From positions 7,130,001-7,194,000 of the forward strand of contig NZ_JAPELX010000001.1 in assembly GCF_026343335.1 (NCBI RefSeq): a DNA stretch of 64,000 nt, given 5' to 3'. Shown here one piece after another: positions 36,382 to 45,139 of this stretch (position 1 is its first letter; each line of letters begins with the position of its first letter). Source of the DNA: Streptomyces sp. NBC_00078 (GTDB taxonomy: Bacteria > Actinomycetota > Actinomycetes > Streptomycetales > Streptomycetaceae). A model generated the notes under the pieces. It saw only the letters and a list, made by a program, of their open reading frames with translations. It was not told the origin of the DNA and made no database searches. The position numbers and the translations under genes are program-made.

Positions 36382-37851
36382 ATGGGATCCACTTCCGCCG
36401 AGAACACCGGCGCGGAAAACACCGGCGCACGGGGTGTCGGCCGCCGCGATCTGATCAAGCGGTCGGCCGCGCTCGGACTGATCTCCGTACCCACGATGAG
36501 CTTCCTGTCGGCGTGTGCCAGCAGCGGCGGCGGCGACAGCGGCGACAAGGCCAAGGCGGGCAAGAAGACCGCCAAGAACCCGCTGGGCGTCAACGACACC
36601 GCGGGTATGGAGTTCGTCCTCTTCGACGGCGGCTTCGGCAAGGAGTACGCCCAGGACGCCGTGAGGATCTACGAGAAGAACTTCCCGAAGGTGAAGGTGA
36701 AGTTCTCCGCGACCCAGAAGATCCAGTCCACCCTGCAGCCCCGCTTCAACCAGGGGACTCCGCCGGACCTGATCGACAACTCCGGCGCCGAGCAGATGGA
36801 CATGGGCGTCCTCGTCGGCAAGAAGCAGCTCGCCGACCTCACCCCGCTGCTTGACGCCCCGTCCTACGACGACCCGAACAAGAAGGTCCGCGACACGCTG
36901 CGCCCCGGCATCGTGGAGATGGGCCAGTTCGACGGCGACCCGGTCTGGATCATGTACTACGCCTACACGGTGTACGGCGTCTGGTATTCGCAGAAGGCCC
37001 TGGAGTCGCTCGACGCGGAGTACCCCAAGACCTGGGACGAGATGCTCGCCGTGTGCGAGAAGGCCAAGAAGAAGGGCATGGCGGGCTGGACGTACGCGGG
37101 CAAGTACCCGTACTACATCCCCTTCTCGCTCTACCCCATGATCGGCAAGGTCGGCGGCCGCGAGGTCCTCGACGCCATCGACAACCTTGAGCCGAACGCC
37201 TGGAAGCACCCGGCCGTCAAGGCGTGTTTCGACGCCTACTACGAGCTCTACAAGAAGGGCTACATCCTCAAGGGCACCCCCGGCCTGGACCACATCCAGT
37301 CGCAGACCGCGTGGGCCAAGGGCAAGGCGCTGTTCATCCCGAACGGCTCCTGGGTGGAGAACGAGTCGGCGAACGTCATCCCCAAGGACTTCAACCTCGC
37401 CGTCTCCGCGCCCACCGGCATCGACAGCTCCGACAAGCTGCCCTTCGGTACGATCTGGGCGTCCGGCGGTGAGCCCTTCATCGTGCCGGCCAAGGCGAAG
37501 AACCCCGAGGGCGGCATGGAGCAGCTGCGCATCATGCTCAGCGAGGCATCCTCGAAGAACTTCACCAGCAAGGTGAAGTCGCTGACGGCGTACAACGGCG
37601 GCACCTCCGGGATCTCCCTGACCCCGGGCCTCACCTCCGGTGTCGCGGCGCTCAAGCTCGCCGGCCAGAACGTGCTGAATCCGCGGCTGCAGGACTGGTA
37701 CGTGCAGTTGCAGAAGGAGCAGATCGGTGTCGCGGGCCTCGGCGAGATGATGGCCGGGCGGGCGACGCCGGCCGAGACGATCAAGAAGATCCAGGGCTTC
37801 GCCGACGCGGCCGCGAAGGACACGTCGATCAAGCACTACAAGCACCAGTGA
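36382..37851 (+). CDS. ngcE: Sugar ABC transporter substrate-binding lipoprotein (NgcE-like)
   Basis: About 489 residues, CUT1-type solute-binding protein. The N-terminus combines a twin-arginine motif (GRRDLIKRSA) with a lipobox (LSAC), so it is probably a Tat-exported lipoprotein. The body shows the usual binding-protein fold (RFNQGTPPDLIDNSG, YTVYGVWYSQKALE, KGKALFIPNGSWVENE). The best family match I recall is NgcE, the binding protein for N-acetylglucosamine and N,N'-diacetylchitobiose; in S. coelicolor ngcEFG precedes rok7B7, as here. The ATG at 36382 has AGGA upstream; a TTG six bases earlier is possible. A dre-like site upstream supports amino-sugar control. Confidence 0.88.
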   Translation: MGSTSAENTGAENTGARGVGRRDLIKRSAALGLISVPTMSFLSACASSGGGDSGDKAKAGKKTAKNPLGVNDTAGMEFVLFDGGFGKEYAQDAVRIYEKNFPKVKVKFSATQKIQSTLQPRFNQGTPPDLIDNSGAEQMDMGVLVGKKQLADLTPLLDAPSYDDPNKKVRDTLRPGIVEMGQFDGDPVWIMYYAYTVYGVWYSQKALESLDAEYPKTWDEMLAVCEKAKKKGMAGWTYAGKYPYYIPFSLYPMIGKVGGREVLDAIDNLEPNAWKHPAVKACFDAYYELYKKGYILKGTPGLDHIQSQTAWAKGKALFIPNGSWVENESANVIPKDFNLAVSAPTGIDSSDKLPFGTIWASGGEPFIVPAKAKNPEGGMEQLRIMLSEASSKNFTSKVKSLTAYNGGTSGISLTPGLTSGVAALKLAGQNVLNPRLQDWYVQLQKEQIGVAGLGEMMAGRATPAETIKKIQGFADAAAKDTSIKHYKHQ

Positions 37852-37861
37852 GGGTCCGTCA

Positions 37862-38049
37862 CAGGGCCTGTCCGGCGGATCAGGCCGGCTGCAGGAGACT
37901 GCTCGTCTCAGCCGCCCCGAGCGGGGTCTGGTGCGTGCAGCTGCAAGGCGGAGGAGGGAGTCGACGCGGAGCGTCGGCGACCGACGACAACGCTGCAGAT
38001 GTGCGTGCCAGGGCCCGCGACGCCGGCATGATCCGCCGGCCAGGCCCTG
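37862..38049. mobile_element. MITE-like repeat with about 21-bp terminal inverted repeats, between ngcE and ngcF
   Basis: A 188-bp non-coding element. Its left end starts CAGGGCCTGTCCGGCGGATC and its right end is the reverse complement with one mismatch. The inside is GC-rich and forms further hairpins. I see no target duplication and no second full copy in the window. It interrupts the ngcEFG operon and may lower expression of the permeases relative to the binding protein. I recall similar intergenic repeats in Streptomyces genomes, but cannot check. Confidence 0.7.
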
Positions 38050-38086
38050 GGCGGCAGCACCCGCCCAGAGATCGGGGTAGGTAGTA

Positions 38087-39013
38087 ATGCAGCACGGCAA
38101 GTACCGGTTCATCGTGGGGTTTCTGGCGCTGCCCCTGGGGCTGTACGCGCTTTTCGTCGTCTGGCCTTTCATCCAGTCCATCTACTACTCGTTCACGGAC
38201 TGGACCGGCCTGAGTCCCGAATTCAAGATGGTCGGCTTCGACAACTACAAAAGGATGCTCGACGACGACATCTTCTGGAAGTCGTTGCAGCACAGCCTGC
38301 TGTTCGCGTTGGTGCTGCCGTTGGTGACGATCAGTCTGGCGTTGTTCTTCGCCTTCATGATCAATGTGGGCGGACGGAGAAGGAGGGGCGGCCCGGTGAT
38401 CTCCGGAGTCCGGGGCTCCTCCTTCTACAAGATCGTCTATTTCTTCCCGCAGGTGCTCTCGATCGCGATCGTCGCCCTGCTGTTCGCCTTCGCCTACAAC
38501 CCGGACAGCGGCGCGATCAACTCCCTGCTGCGCGGAATCGGGCTCGGCAGCATCCAGCCGCTCTGGCTGGGCGATCCGAGCCTCGCCCTGTGGTGCGTGA
38601 TGGCCGTGCTCGTCTGGTCCACTGTCGGCTTCTTCGTGGTCCTCTTCTCCGCCGGTATGGCCTCCATCCCGGCGGACCTGTACGAGGCCGCGCTGCTGGA
38701 CGGTGCGAACCGCGTCAGCACGTTCTTCCGGATCACCCTGCCGCTGCTGTGGGACACCGTGCAGTCCGGCTGGGTCTACATGGGCATCCTCGCGCTGGGC
38801 GCCGAGTCCTTCGCGGTCGTACAGATCATGACGACCGGGCCGGGCGGTCCCGACTACTCGACCACCGTCATGGTCCTGTACGTGTACCAGAAGGCGTTCC
38901 GTGACGGGCAGGCCGCCTACGCCACCACCATCGGCGTCGCCCTGCTCGTCGTCACGCTGGCCTTCGCGGCGCTCGTGATGCGGCTGGGCCGGCGCGAGCG
39001 GCTGGAGTACTGA
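38087..39013 (+). CDS. ngcF: Sugar ABC transporter permease (NgcF/MalF-like)
   Basis: A 308-residue membrane protein with six hydrophobic segments. The ABC permease EAA loop is readable as YEAALLDGANRVSTFFRITLP (about residues 197-217), where it contacts the ATPase. It pairs with the next permease, four bases downstream, and with NgcE 235 bp upstream. No ATPase gene is nearby, as usual for Streptomyces CUT1 systems that share the MsiK ATPase. The start has a GGGGTAGG stretch upstream. Confidence 0.9.
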   Translation: MQHGKYRFIVGFLALPLGLYALFVVWPFIQSIYYSFTDWTGLSPEFKMVGFDNYKRMLDDDIFWKSLQHSLLFALVLPLVTISLALFFAFMINVGGRRRRGGPVISGVRGSSFYKIVYFFPQVLSIAIVALLFAFAYNPDSGAINSLLRGIGLGSIQPLWLGDPSLALWCVMAVLVWSTVGFFVVLFSAGMASIPADLYEAALLDGANRVSTFFRITLPLLWDTVQSGWVYMGILALGAESFAVVQIMTTGPGGPDYSTTVMVLYVYQKAFRDGQAAYATTIGVALLVVTLAFAALVMRLGRRERLEY

Positions 39014-39017
39014 TCAC

Positions 39018-39941
39018 ATGAAGACGACACAGACCCCCGCCCCCGTGCCGGCCGAGTCCGGCGCCACCGTCAGCAAGGTCGACGCCCCGGCTGCCCGGCC
39101 CGTGAAGGAGAAGAAGGAAGGAAGCGTTCTCAACGTCTTCTCCCACGGGATGCTCATCCTCTGGGCGTTCATGGTCGTCATGCCGCTGCTGTGGGCCGTG
39201 ATGACGTCCTTCAAGGACGACAACTCCATCTTCAGCTCGCCCTGGGCGCTGCCCGACAAGCTGCACTTCGACAACTGGGCGCGGGCCTGGACCGACGCCA
39301 ACATGAGCGACTACTTCCTCAACACCGTTCTGGTGGTGGCGGGTTCGCTCATCGGCACCCTGGTGCTGGGCTCGATGGCGGCCTACGTGCTCGCCAGGTT
39401 CGACTTCCCGGGCAACCGCTTCATCTACTACCTGTTCATCGGCGGCATGAGCTTCCCGATCATGCTCGCGCTGGTCCCGCTGTTCTACGTCGTGAACAAC
39501 ATGGGCCTCCTGAACACCATCCACGGTCTGATCCTCGTCTACATCGCCTACTCGCTGCCCTTCACGGTCTTCTTCCTGACCGCGTTCTTCCGCACCCTGC
39601 CGACCTCGGTGGCGGAGGCGGCCTTCGTCGACGGGGCCTCGCACAGCCGGACGTTCTTCCAGATCATGCTGCCGATGGCCAAGCCCGGCCTGATCAGCGT
39701 GGGGATCTTCAACTTCCTCGGCCAGTGGAACCAGTACATGCTGCCGACGGTGCTCAACACCGACCCGGACAAGCGGGTGCTGACGCAGGGGCTGGTGCAG
39801 CTCGCGGCCAGCCAGGGCTACAAGGGTGACTGGTCCGGCCTCTTCGCCGGCCTGGTGATGGCGATGCTGCCGGTTCTGGTGGCGTACATCGTCTTCCAGC
39901 GGCAGGTGGTGCAGGGGCTGACCGCGGGCGCGCTCAAGTAG
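39018..39941 (+). CDS. ngcG: Sugar ABC transporter permease (NgcG/MalG-like)
   Basis: A 307-residue partner permease with a cytoplasmic N-terminal tail of about 35 residues, six membrane segments and the EAA loop (AEAAFVDGASHSRTFFQIMLP, about residues 199-219). It starts four bases after the ngcF stop. A hairpin terminator follows. Unlike many MalG proteins it lacks the final YxxRGxxxG signature and ends GLTAGALK. Confidence 0.9.
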   Translation: MKTTQTPAPVPAESGATVSKVDAPAARPVKEKKEGSVLNVFSHGMLILWAFMVVMPLLWAVMTSFKDDNSIFSSPWALPDKLHFDNWARAWTDANMSDYFLNTVLVVAGSLIGTLVLGSMAAYVLARFDFPGNRFIYYLFIGGMSFPIMLALVPLFYVVNNMGLLNTIHGLILVYIAYSLPFTVFFLTAFFRTLPTSVAEAAFVDGASHSRTFFQIMLPMAKPGLISVGIFNFLGQWNQYMLPTVLNTDPDKRVLTQGLVQLAASQGYKGDWSGLFAGLVMAMLPVLVAYIVFQRQVVQGLTAGALK

Positions 39942-39960
39942 CACCGGACGGCTTGTGGAC

Positions 39961-39990
39961 GCGCCGCCCCTGGTTCCCCGGGGGCGGCGC
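39961..39990 (+). terminator. Terminator after ngcG
   Basis: GCGCCGCCCC and GGGGCGGCGC form a perfect 10-bp stem with a 10-base loop, 20 bp after the ngcG stop. Confidence 0.8.
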
Positions 39991-40123
39991 TCACGTATGT
40001 GAACAGGGACCCCGATACGGTTCAACCTCTTGACGGGAGGTGACCCGAACGGCTCAGCTTAGAGTTCACTAGTTGGACATAGAGGGGGCCTCATAGAAGC
40101 GGTCCCGCGCGCAGGAGGTCGTC

Positions 40124-41323
40124 GTGGAGACTCCGGGGTCGCAGTCGTCACTGCACCGAGCCAACCTTGAGCGGGTCGTACGGGCCGTACGGCTGGCCGG
40201 GTCGCTCACGCAGGCGGAGATCGCCAGGACCACAGGGCTGTCCGCCGCGACCGTCTCCAACATCGTCCGCGAGCTCAAGGACGGCGGAACAGTCGAGGTC
40301 ACGCCCACTTCGGCAGGTGGCCGCAGGGCCCGCAGCGTCTCCCTGAGCGGGGACGCCGGCATTGTCATCGGCGTGGACTTCGGGCACACGCATCTGCGCG
40401 TGGCGGTCGGCAACCTCGCCCACCAGGTGCTGGCCGAGGAGTCCGAGCCGCTCGACGTGGACGCCTCCTCGACACAGGGCTTCGACCGGGCGGAAGAGCT
40501 GGTCAATCGCCTGATTGCAGCAACGGGCGTCGACCGGTCCAAGGTCGCCGGTGTGGGCGTCGGCGTGCCCGGCCCGATCGACGTGGAGTCCGGCAGCCTC
40601 GGCTCGACCGCCATCCTGCCGGGCTGGACCGGCACCAAGCCCGCCGAGGAGCTGCGCGAGCGGCTCGGCGTGCCCGTGCACGTGGACAACGACGCCAACC
40701 TCGGCGCCCTCGGTGAGCTGGTCTGGGGCAGCGGCAGGGGTGTCCGCGACCTCGCCTACATCAAGGTCGCGAGCGGCGTCGGCGCCGGCCTGGTGATCGA
40801 CGGAAAGATCTACCGCGGCCCGGGTGGCACAGCGGGAGAAATCGGTCATATTACTCTTGACGAATCCGGCCCTGTCTGCCGCTGTGGAAACCGGGGCTGT
40901 CTGGAGACCTTCGCGGCCGCGCGCTATGTGCTGCCGCTCCTCCAGTCCAGCCATGGGACCGACCTGACGATGGAAGGCGTCGTGCGGCTGGCCAGGGACG
41001 GAGACCCGGGTTGTCGTCGGGTGATCGCCGACGTCGGCCGACATATCGGCAGTGGAGTCGCCAATCTCTGCAATCTGCTGAACCCGAGCAGGGTGGTCCT
41101 CGGTGGTGATCTCGCCGAGGCCGGTGAGCTGGTGCTCGGGCCGATAAGGGAGTCTGTCGGCCGCTACGCGATCCCCAGCGCGGCGCGTCAACTCTCCGTT
41201 CTCCCGGGGGCACTTGGGGGCCGTGCGGAGGTGCTTGGAGCGCTTGCTCTCGCACTCAGCGAGATGGGCGATTCGACCCTTTTGGACGGCACACTCGCTT
41301 CGGCGACCCCTGCCTTCACTTAG
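40124..41323 (+). CDS. rok7B7: ROK family transcriptional regulator (Rok7B7-like)
   Basis: A 399-residue regulator. Residues about 10-70 are a winged helix (GSLTQAEIARTTGLSAATVS); the rest is a ROK sugar-kinase-like domain with the nucleotide-binding IGVDFGHTHLRVAVGN, the GVPGPID loop, and the zinc site in GHITLDESGPVCRCGNRGC. An AGGAGG ribosome binding site precedes the GTG. Its position between ngcEFG and xylFGH matches S. coelicolor rok7B7 (SCO6008), a regulator reported to affect xylose transport, carbon catabolite control and antibiotic production. It probably controls the xylFGH-like operon that follows. Confidence 0.9.
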   Translation: METPGSQSSLHRANLERVVRAVRLAGSLTQAEIARTTGLSAATVSNIVRELKDGGTVEVTPTSAGGRRARSVSLSGDAGIVIGVDFGHTHLRVAVGNLAHQVLAEESEPLDVDASSTQGFDRAEELVNRLIAATGVDRSKVAGVGVGVPGPIDVESGSLGSTAILPGWTGTKPAEELRERLGVPVHVDNDANLGALGELVWGSGRGVRDLAYIKVASGVGAGLVIDGKIYRGPGGTAGEIGHITLDESGPVCRCGNRGCLETFAAARYVLPLLQSSHGTDLTMEGVVRLARDGDPGCRRVIADVGRHIGSGVANLCNLLNPSRVVLGGDLAEAGELVLGPIRESVGRYAIPSAARQLSVLPGALGGRAEVLGALALALSEMGDSTLLDGTLASATPAFT

Positions 41324-41329
41324 AGAACG

Positions 41330-41347
41330 GATGGCACCGTTGCCATC
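41330..41347. promoter_or_regulatory. Inverted repeat before xylF
   Basis: GATGGCA-CCGT-TGCCATC has perfect 7-bp arms and lies 98 bp before the xylF start, just after the rok stop. It is placed like an operator; a TTGACG -35-like hexamer follows at about 41366. It could also be a short terminator for the rok gene. Confidence 0.5.
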
Positions 41348-41444
41348 TCGTTAAGGATTTACTTCTTGACGTCGCACGTGTGGCCGAGTTGACTTCCAGC
41401 CACCTCGGCCGCACCGTCGCGGCCTCGTCAGGGAGGTTTCCCAA

Positions 41445-42548
41445 GTGAACACGCTCATGCGCCGCGCAGCCGTGACCGTCGTGGTCTCGGCGCTCGCTGT
41501 CTCGGCCGCAGCCTGTGGCAAGGCCGGCGACAAGAAGGACAGCGGTTCCAGCGCCAGCTCCGGCAGTGGCAGCAAGTCGATCGGCCTGCTCCTGCCCGAC
41601 AACGTCACCGCGCGGTACGAGAAGTTCGACAAGCCGTACTTCCAGGCAAAGGTCAAGGAGCTGTGCAGCGACTGCACCGTCTCCTACGCCAACGCCGCGG
41701 CGGACCCGACCAAGCAGGCTCAGCAGATGAGCAGCATGGTCACCAAGGGCGTCAAGGTCATCGTGATCTCCGCCCAGGACTCCGCCGCCATCAAGTCCTC
41801 CATCCAGTCCGCGACCAGCAAGGGCGTCAAGGTCGTCGCGTACGACCGTCTGGCCCAGGGCCCGATCTCCGCGTACGTCTCCTTCGACAACGTCAAGGTC
41901 GGCCAGCTCCAGGGCCAGGCGCTGCTCGACGCGCTCGGCTCCAAGGCGACCCCCAAGGCGAAGGTCGTCATGATCAACGGTGACGACGCCGACCCGAACG
42001 CCGCCCAGTTCAAGCAGGGTGCGCACAAGGTCCTCGACGGCAAGGTCAACATCGCCTACGAGCAGTCCGGCCTGTGGAAGGACACCGTCGCCGCGCAGAA
42101 GATGTCCGCGGCCATCACCCAGCTGGGCGCCAAGAACATCGCCGGCGTCTACGCCGCCAACGACGGCATGGCCGGTGGTATCGCCAACACCCTCAAGGGC
42201 GCCGGCATCAGCGGCATCCCGCTGACCGGTCAGGACGCCGAGCTCGCGGCCATCCAGCGGATCGTCTCCAACACCCAGTCGGCGACCGTCTACAAGCCCT
42301 ACAAGGGCGAGGCCGACAACGCCGCCGAACTCGCGGTCAACCTGCTCCAGGGCAAGGACATCAAGTCCCTCGCCGACACCACGGTGACCAGCGGTTCCGG
42401 TGACAAGGTGCAGGCCAAGCTGCTGACCCCGATCTCGGTGACCGTGAAGAACATCAAGGACACGGTCGTCAAGGACGGTCTCTACACCGTCGCCCAGATC
42501 TGCACCCCGACCTACGCCACCGCGTGCAAGAAGGCCGGCCTGCAGTAA
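41445..42548 (+). CDS. xylF: Sugar ABC transporter substrate-binding lipoprotein (XylF-like)
   Basis: A 367-residue periplasmic-binding-type protein (PBP type 1) with a lipobox at SAAACGK, so it is anchored outside the membrane. It shows the ribose/xylose-binding fold (KSIGLLLPDNVTARYEKFDK, ISAQDSAAIKSSIQSA, GVYAANDGMAGGIANTL). GGGAGG precedes the GTG. With the ATPase and permease genes that follow, it forms the xylose-type importer next to rok7B7. Xylose specificity is by synteny with SCO6009-6011. Confidence 0.88.
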   Translation: MNTLMRRAAVTVVVSALAVSAAACGKAGDKKDSGSSASSGSGSKSIGLLLPDNVTARYEKFDKPYFQAKVKELCSDCTVSYANAAADPTKQAQQMSSMVTKGVKVIVISAQDSAAIKSSIQSATSKGVKVVAYDRLAQGPISAYVSFDNVKVGQLQGQALLDALGSKATPKAKVVMINGDDADPNAAQFKQGAHKVLDGKVNIAYEQSGLWKDTVAAQKMSAAITQLGAKNIAGVYAANDGMAGGIANTLKGAGISGIPLTGQDAELAAIQRIVSNTQSATVYKPYKGEADNAAELAVNLLQGKDIKSLADTTVTSGSGDKVQAKLLTPISVTVKNIKDTVVKDGLYTVAQICTPTYATACKKAGLQ

Positions 42549-42612
42549 AAGGCGCCCGAGCCCCGGGACGGGGTCCCTCGCGGACCCGCCCCGGCGGCGG
42601 CGGGCACAGAGC

Positions 42613-42666
42613 CTGTCCGGCGCTCGCCGCGCCTACCAACCCCGCTGCGGGGCGGGCGCCGGACAG
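42613..42666. repeat. Long hairpin between xylF and xylG
   Basis: CTGTCCGGCGC and GCGCCGGACAG form perfect 11-bp arms enclosing 32 bases with an inner stem (CCCCGC/GCGGGG-like). It lies 64 bp after xylF. It may stabilise the xylF end of the transcript so that more binding protein is made than ATPase; its GCCTGTCCGG edge resembles the end of the MITE at 37862. Confidence 0.6.
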
Positions 42667-42807
42667 AAACACCGCGCACACAGCCGTTGCCAAGAGGCAC
42701 CGCAGACGCGCAATTTCGACCTATACGACAGTGCTCACAGCACATCCCTCCGCGCCCTACCCCAAGCGCGGTACCCCGCCGGTCAGGCGGCGAAGGAGAT
42801 GGTTCAC

Positions 42808-43590
42808 GTGTCCGCTACGCCTGTGTTGGCGTTGCGCGGAGTCTCCAAGCGATTCGGTGCGGTGCAGGCACTCACCGAGGTCGAACTGGAGGTCCACGCC
42901 GGAGAAGTGGTCGCCCTGGTCGGCGACAACGGCGCCGGAAAGTCCACGCTGGTCAAGACGATCGCCGGTGTGCATCCCATCGATGAGGGCGTCATCGAGT
43001 GGGAGGGCAAGCCGGTCAGCATCACCCGGCCGCACGACGCACAGGGACTCGGTGTCGCGACGGTCTACCAGGACCTCGCGCTCTGCGACAACCTCGACGT
43101 GGTCGGCAACCTCTACCTCGGACGTGAGCTGCTGCACCGCGGCGTCATCGACGAGGTCACGATGGAGAAGAAGGCGCGCGAACTGCTGAGCACGCTCTCC
43201 ATCCGCATCCCGAGCGTGCGCATCCCGATCGCCAGCCTCTCCGGCGGTCAGCGCCAGGTCGTCGCCATCGCGCGCGCCCTGATCGGCGACCCCAAGGTCG
43301 TCATCCTCGACGAGCCCACCGCCGCACTCGGCGTCGAGCAGACCGCGCAGGTCCTCGACCTCGTCGAGCGGCTGCGCGAGCAGAACCTCGCCGTCATCCT
43401 CATCAGCCACAACATGGCCGATGTGAAGGCTGTCGCCGACACCGTCGCCGTACTGCGGCTGGGCAGGAACAACGGTTCCTTCTCGGTGAAGAACACCAGT
43501 CAGGAAGAGATCATCTCCGCGATCACGGGTGCCACGGACAACGCCGTCACCCGCCGTGCGGGGCGTCGCAGCACGGAGGCGGCACAGTGA
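42808..43590 (+). CDS. xylG: Sugar ABC transporter ATP-binding protein, single-domain (XylG-like)
   Basis: A 260-residue ATPase with Walker A GDNGAGKST, Q-loop YQDLAL, signature LSGGQRQ and Walker B VVILDEPTA. It has one nucleotide-binding domain, whereas E. coli XylG and RbsA carry two in tandem, so this one must work as a homodimer. GAAGGAG lies two bases before the ATG at 42799, too close, but at good distance from the GTG at 42808, which I choose. The gene ends in a GTGA overlap with the permease. Confidence 0.9.
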   Translation: MSATPVLALRGVSKRFGAVQALTEVELEVHAGEVVALVGDNGAGKSTLVKTIAGVHPIDEGVIEWEGKPVSITRPHDAQGLGVATVYQDLALCDNLDVVGNLYLGRELLHRGVIDEVTMEKKARELLSTLSIRIPSVRIPIASLSGGQRQVVAIARALIGDPKVVILDEPTAALGVEQTAQVLDLVERLREQNLAVILISHNMADVKAVADTVAVLRLGRNNGSFSVKNTSQEEIISAITGATDNAVTRRAGRRSTEAAQ

Positions 43591-44903
43591 GCGACACATC
43601 CAAGGTTTCCAAGGCGGCCGCCGAGACGCAGACGGTGGCCGCGGCCACCGACGACCCCACGGCCGCGTCGATCGCCACGGTCGACCCCCGTCTGCTGGTC
43701 CGCGAAGAGGGCTTCAAGGGCTACTGGACGGAGTTCACGCGCAAGGTCAAGGGTGGTGAGCTGGGCTCGCTGCCGGTGGTGGTCGGCCTGATCGTCATCT
43801 GGACGATCTTCCAGCTGCAGAACGACCGCTTCCTCAGCGCCGACAACGTCTCGAACATCAGCTACTACATGTCGGCCACCGGCATGCTCGCCATCGGCCT
43901 GGTGTTCGTCCTGCTGCTCGGCGAGATCGACCTGTCGGTCGGTTCGGTCAGCGGTCTGGGCTCCACCCTGTTCGCGGTGTTCGTGGTCTCACACGGCATG
44001 AACCCCTGGCTGTCGCTGGTCCTCGCGGTCCTCACGGGTATCGGTATCGGCGCGCTGCAGGGCTGGTTCTTCGCGAAGATCGGCGTACCCGCCTTCGTGG
44101 TCACCCTGGCCGGCTTCCTCGGCTGGAACGGCCTGATGCTCTGGCTGCTGGGTTCCAGCGGCACCATCAACATCCCGTCCGACTCCGGTCCGGTCCACCT
44201 GCTGGGCCAGAGCTCGTTCTTCATGGACCAGGCCATCATCGGCGCCTACCTGCTGGCCGGCCTCGGTGTGGTGCTGATGCTCGTCGGCAACTTCAGCGAG
44301 CAGCGCCGCCGCAAGGCCGCGGGCGTGCCGTTCCGGCCGACCACCGAGATCCTGGTGCGCGTCGGCGCGCTGGCGATCGCGTCCTTCGTCGCCGCGGCAG
44401 TGCTGAACAACGCGTCCGGTGTCTCCAACGCGCTGGTGATCTTCCTGGCGGCACTGGTGGTCGTGGACTTCGTGCTGCGTCGTACGACGTACGGCCGCAA
44501 GGTGTTCGCGGTCGGCGGCGGCATCGAGGCGGCCCGCCGTGCCGGTATCAACGTGCCGCTGATCCGCATCACGGTGTTCGCCATCTCGGGTGGCTTCGCG
44601 GCGGTCGGCGGTATGTTCTTCGCCGGCCAGACCGCGAGCGCGACGCTGAGCGCCGGCGGCGGCAACACCCTGATGCTCGCCATCGCCGCGGCGGTCATCG
44701 GCGGTACGTCGCTGTTCGGCGGCCGGGGCTCGGTCTGGTCCGCCCTGCTGGGCATGCTGGTCATCCAGTCGATCCAGACCGGCCTGGACCTGCTCAACAT
44801 GAACACGTCCATCCAGTACATGATCACCGGCGCGGTCCTGCTGGGTGCCGTGGTCATCGACTCCGTGTCCCGCAGGAGCCAGAAGGCGGCCGGCCGCGCC
44901 TAG
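43587..44903 (+). CDS. xylH: Sugar ABC transporter permease (XylH-like)
   Basis: A 438-residue membrane protein of the ribose/xylose permease (CUT2) family with about ten hydrophobic segments after a 60-residue cytoplasmic tail. The region VFAVGGGIEAARRAGINV is the conserved cytoplasmic loop of this family, and GGTSLFGGRGS a late signature. It starts within the xylG stop (GTGA). A terminator hairpin lies 17 bp after it. Confidence 0.92.
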   Translation: MSDTSKVSKAAAETQTVAAATDDPTAASIATVDPRLLVREEGFKGYWTEFTRKVKGGELGSLPVVVGLIVIWTIFQLQNDRFLSADNVSNISYYMSATGMLAIGLVFVLLLGEIDLSVGSVSGLGSTLFAVFVVSHGMNPWLSLVLAVLTGIGIGALQGWFFAKIGVPAFVVTLAGFLGWNGLMLWLLGSSGTINIPSDSGPVHLLGQSSFFMDQAIIGAYLLAGLGVVLMLVGNFSEQRRRKAAGVPFRPTTEILVRVGALAIASFVAAAVLNNASGVSNALVIFLAALVVVDFVLRRTTYGRKVFAVGGGIEAARRAGINVPLIRITVFAISGGFAAVGGMFFAGQTASATLSAGGGNTLMLAIAAAVIGGTSLFGGRGSVWSALLGMLVIQSIQTGLDLLNMNTSIQYMITGAVLLGAVVIDSVSRRSQKAAGRA

Positions 44904-44919
44904 CACGGCTTTCCGAATC

Positions 44920-44951
44920 TGTGCCCGGCACCCATGGTGGTGCCGGGCACA
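44920..44951 (+). terminator. Terminator after xylH
   Basis: TGTGCCCGGCACC and GGTGCCGGGCACA form a perfect 13-bp stem with a 6-base loop. Confidence 0.85.
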
Positions 44952-44958
44952 GTCATGT

Positions 44959-45009
44959 CGTGGGACTCGTACTCCTCGTGGGACTCGTACTCCTCGTGGG
45001 ACTCGTAGG
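44959..45009. repeat. Tandem repeat, 18-bp unit
   Basis: The unit CGTGGGACTCGTACTCCT is repeated 2.8 times without mismatch, between the xylH terminator and dxs. It lies in the probable dxs upstream region. Copy number may vary between strains. Confidence 0.9.
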
Positions 45010-45139
45010 ACGGCCCGATCGTGGGTACAGCCGATCGCGTGACGTATCACGCACCGCCCGGGCGTCGACCGCAAAGGCGGAACATTAGACTCGACAAGCC
45101 CGGCAACAGCTCGATCAGCTCTACTGCAAGGAGGCACGG

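Noticed and set aside
37986..37993. GACAACGC half-site between ngcE and ngcF
   Set aside because: It belongs to the inside of the MITE-like element and lacks the second half of the palindrome.
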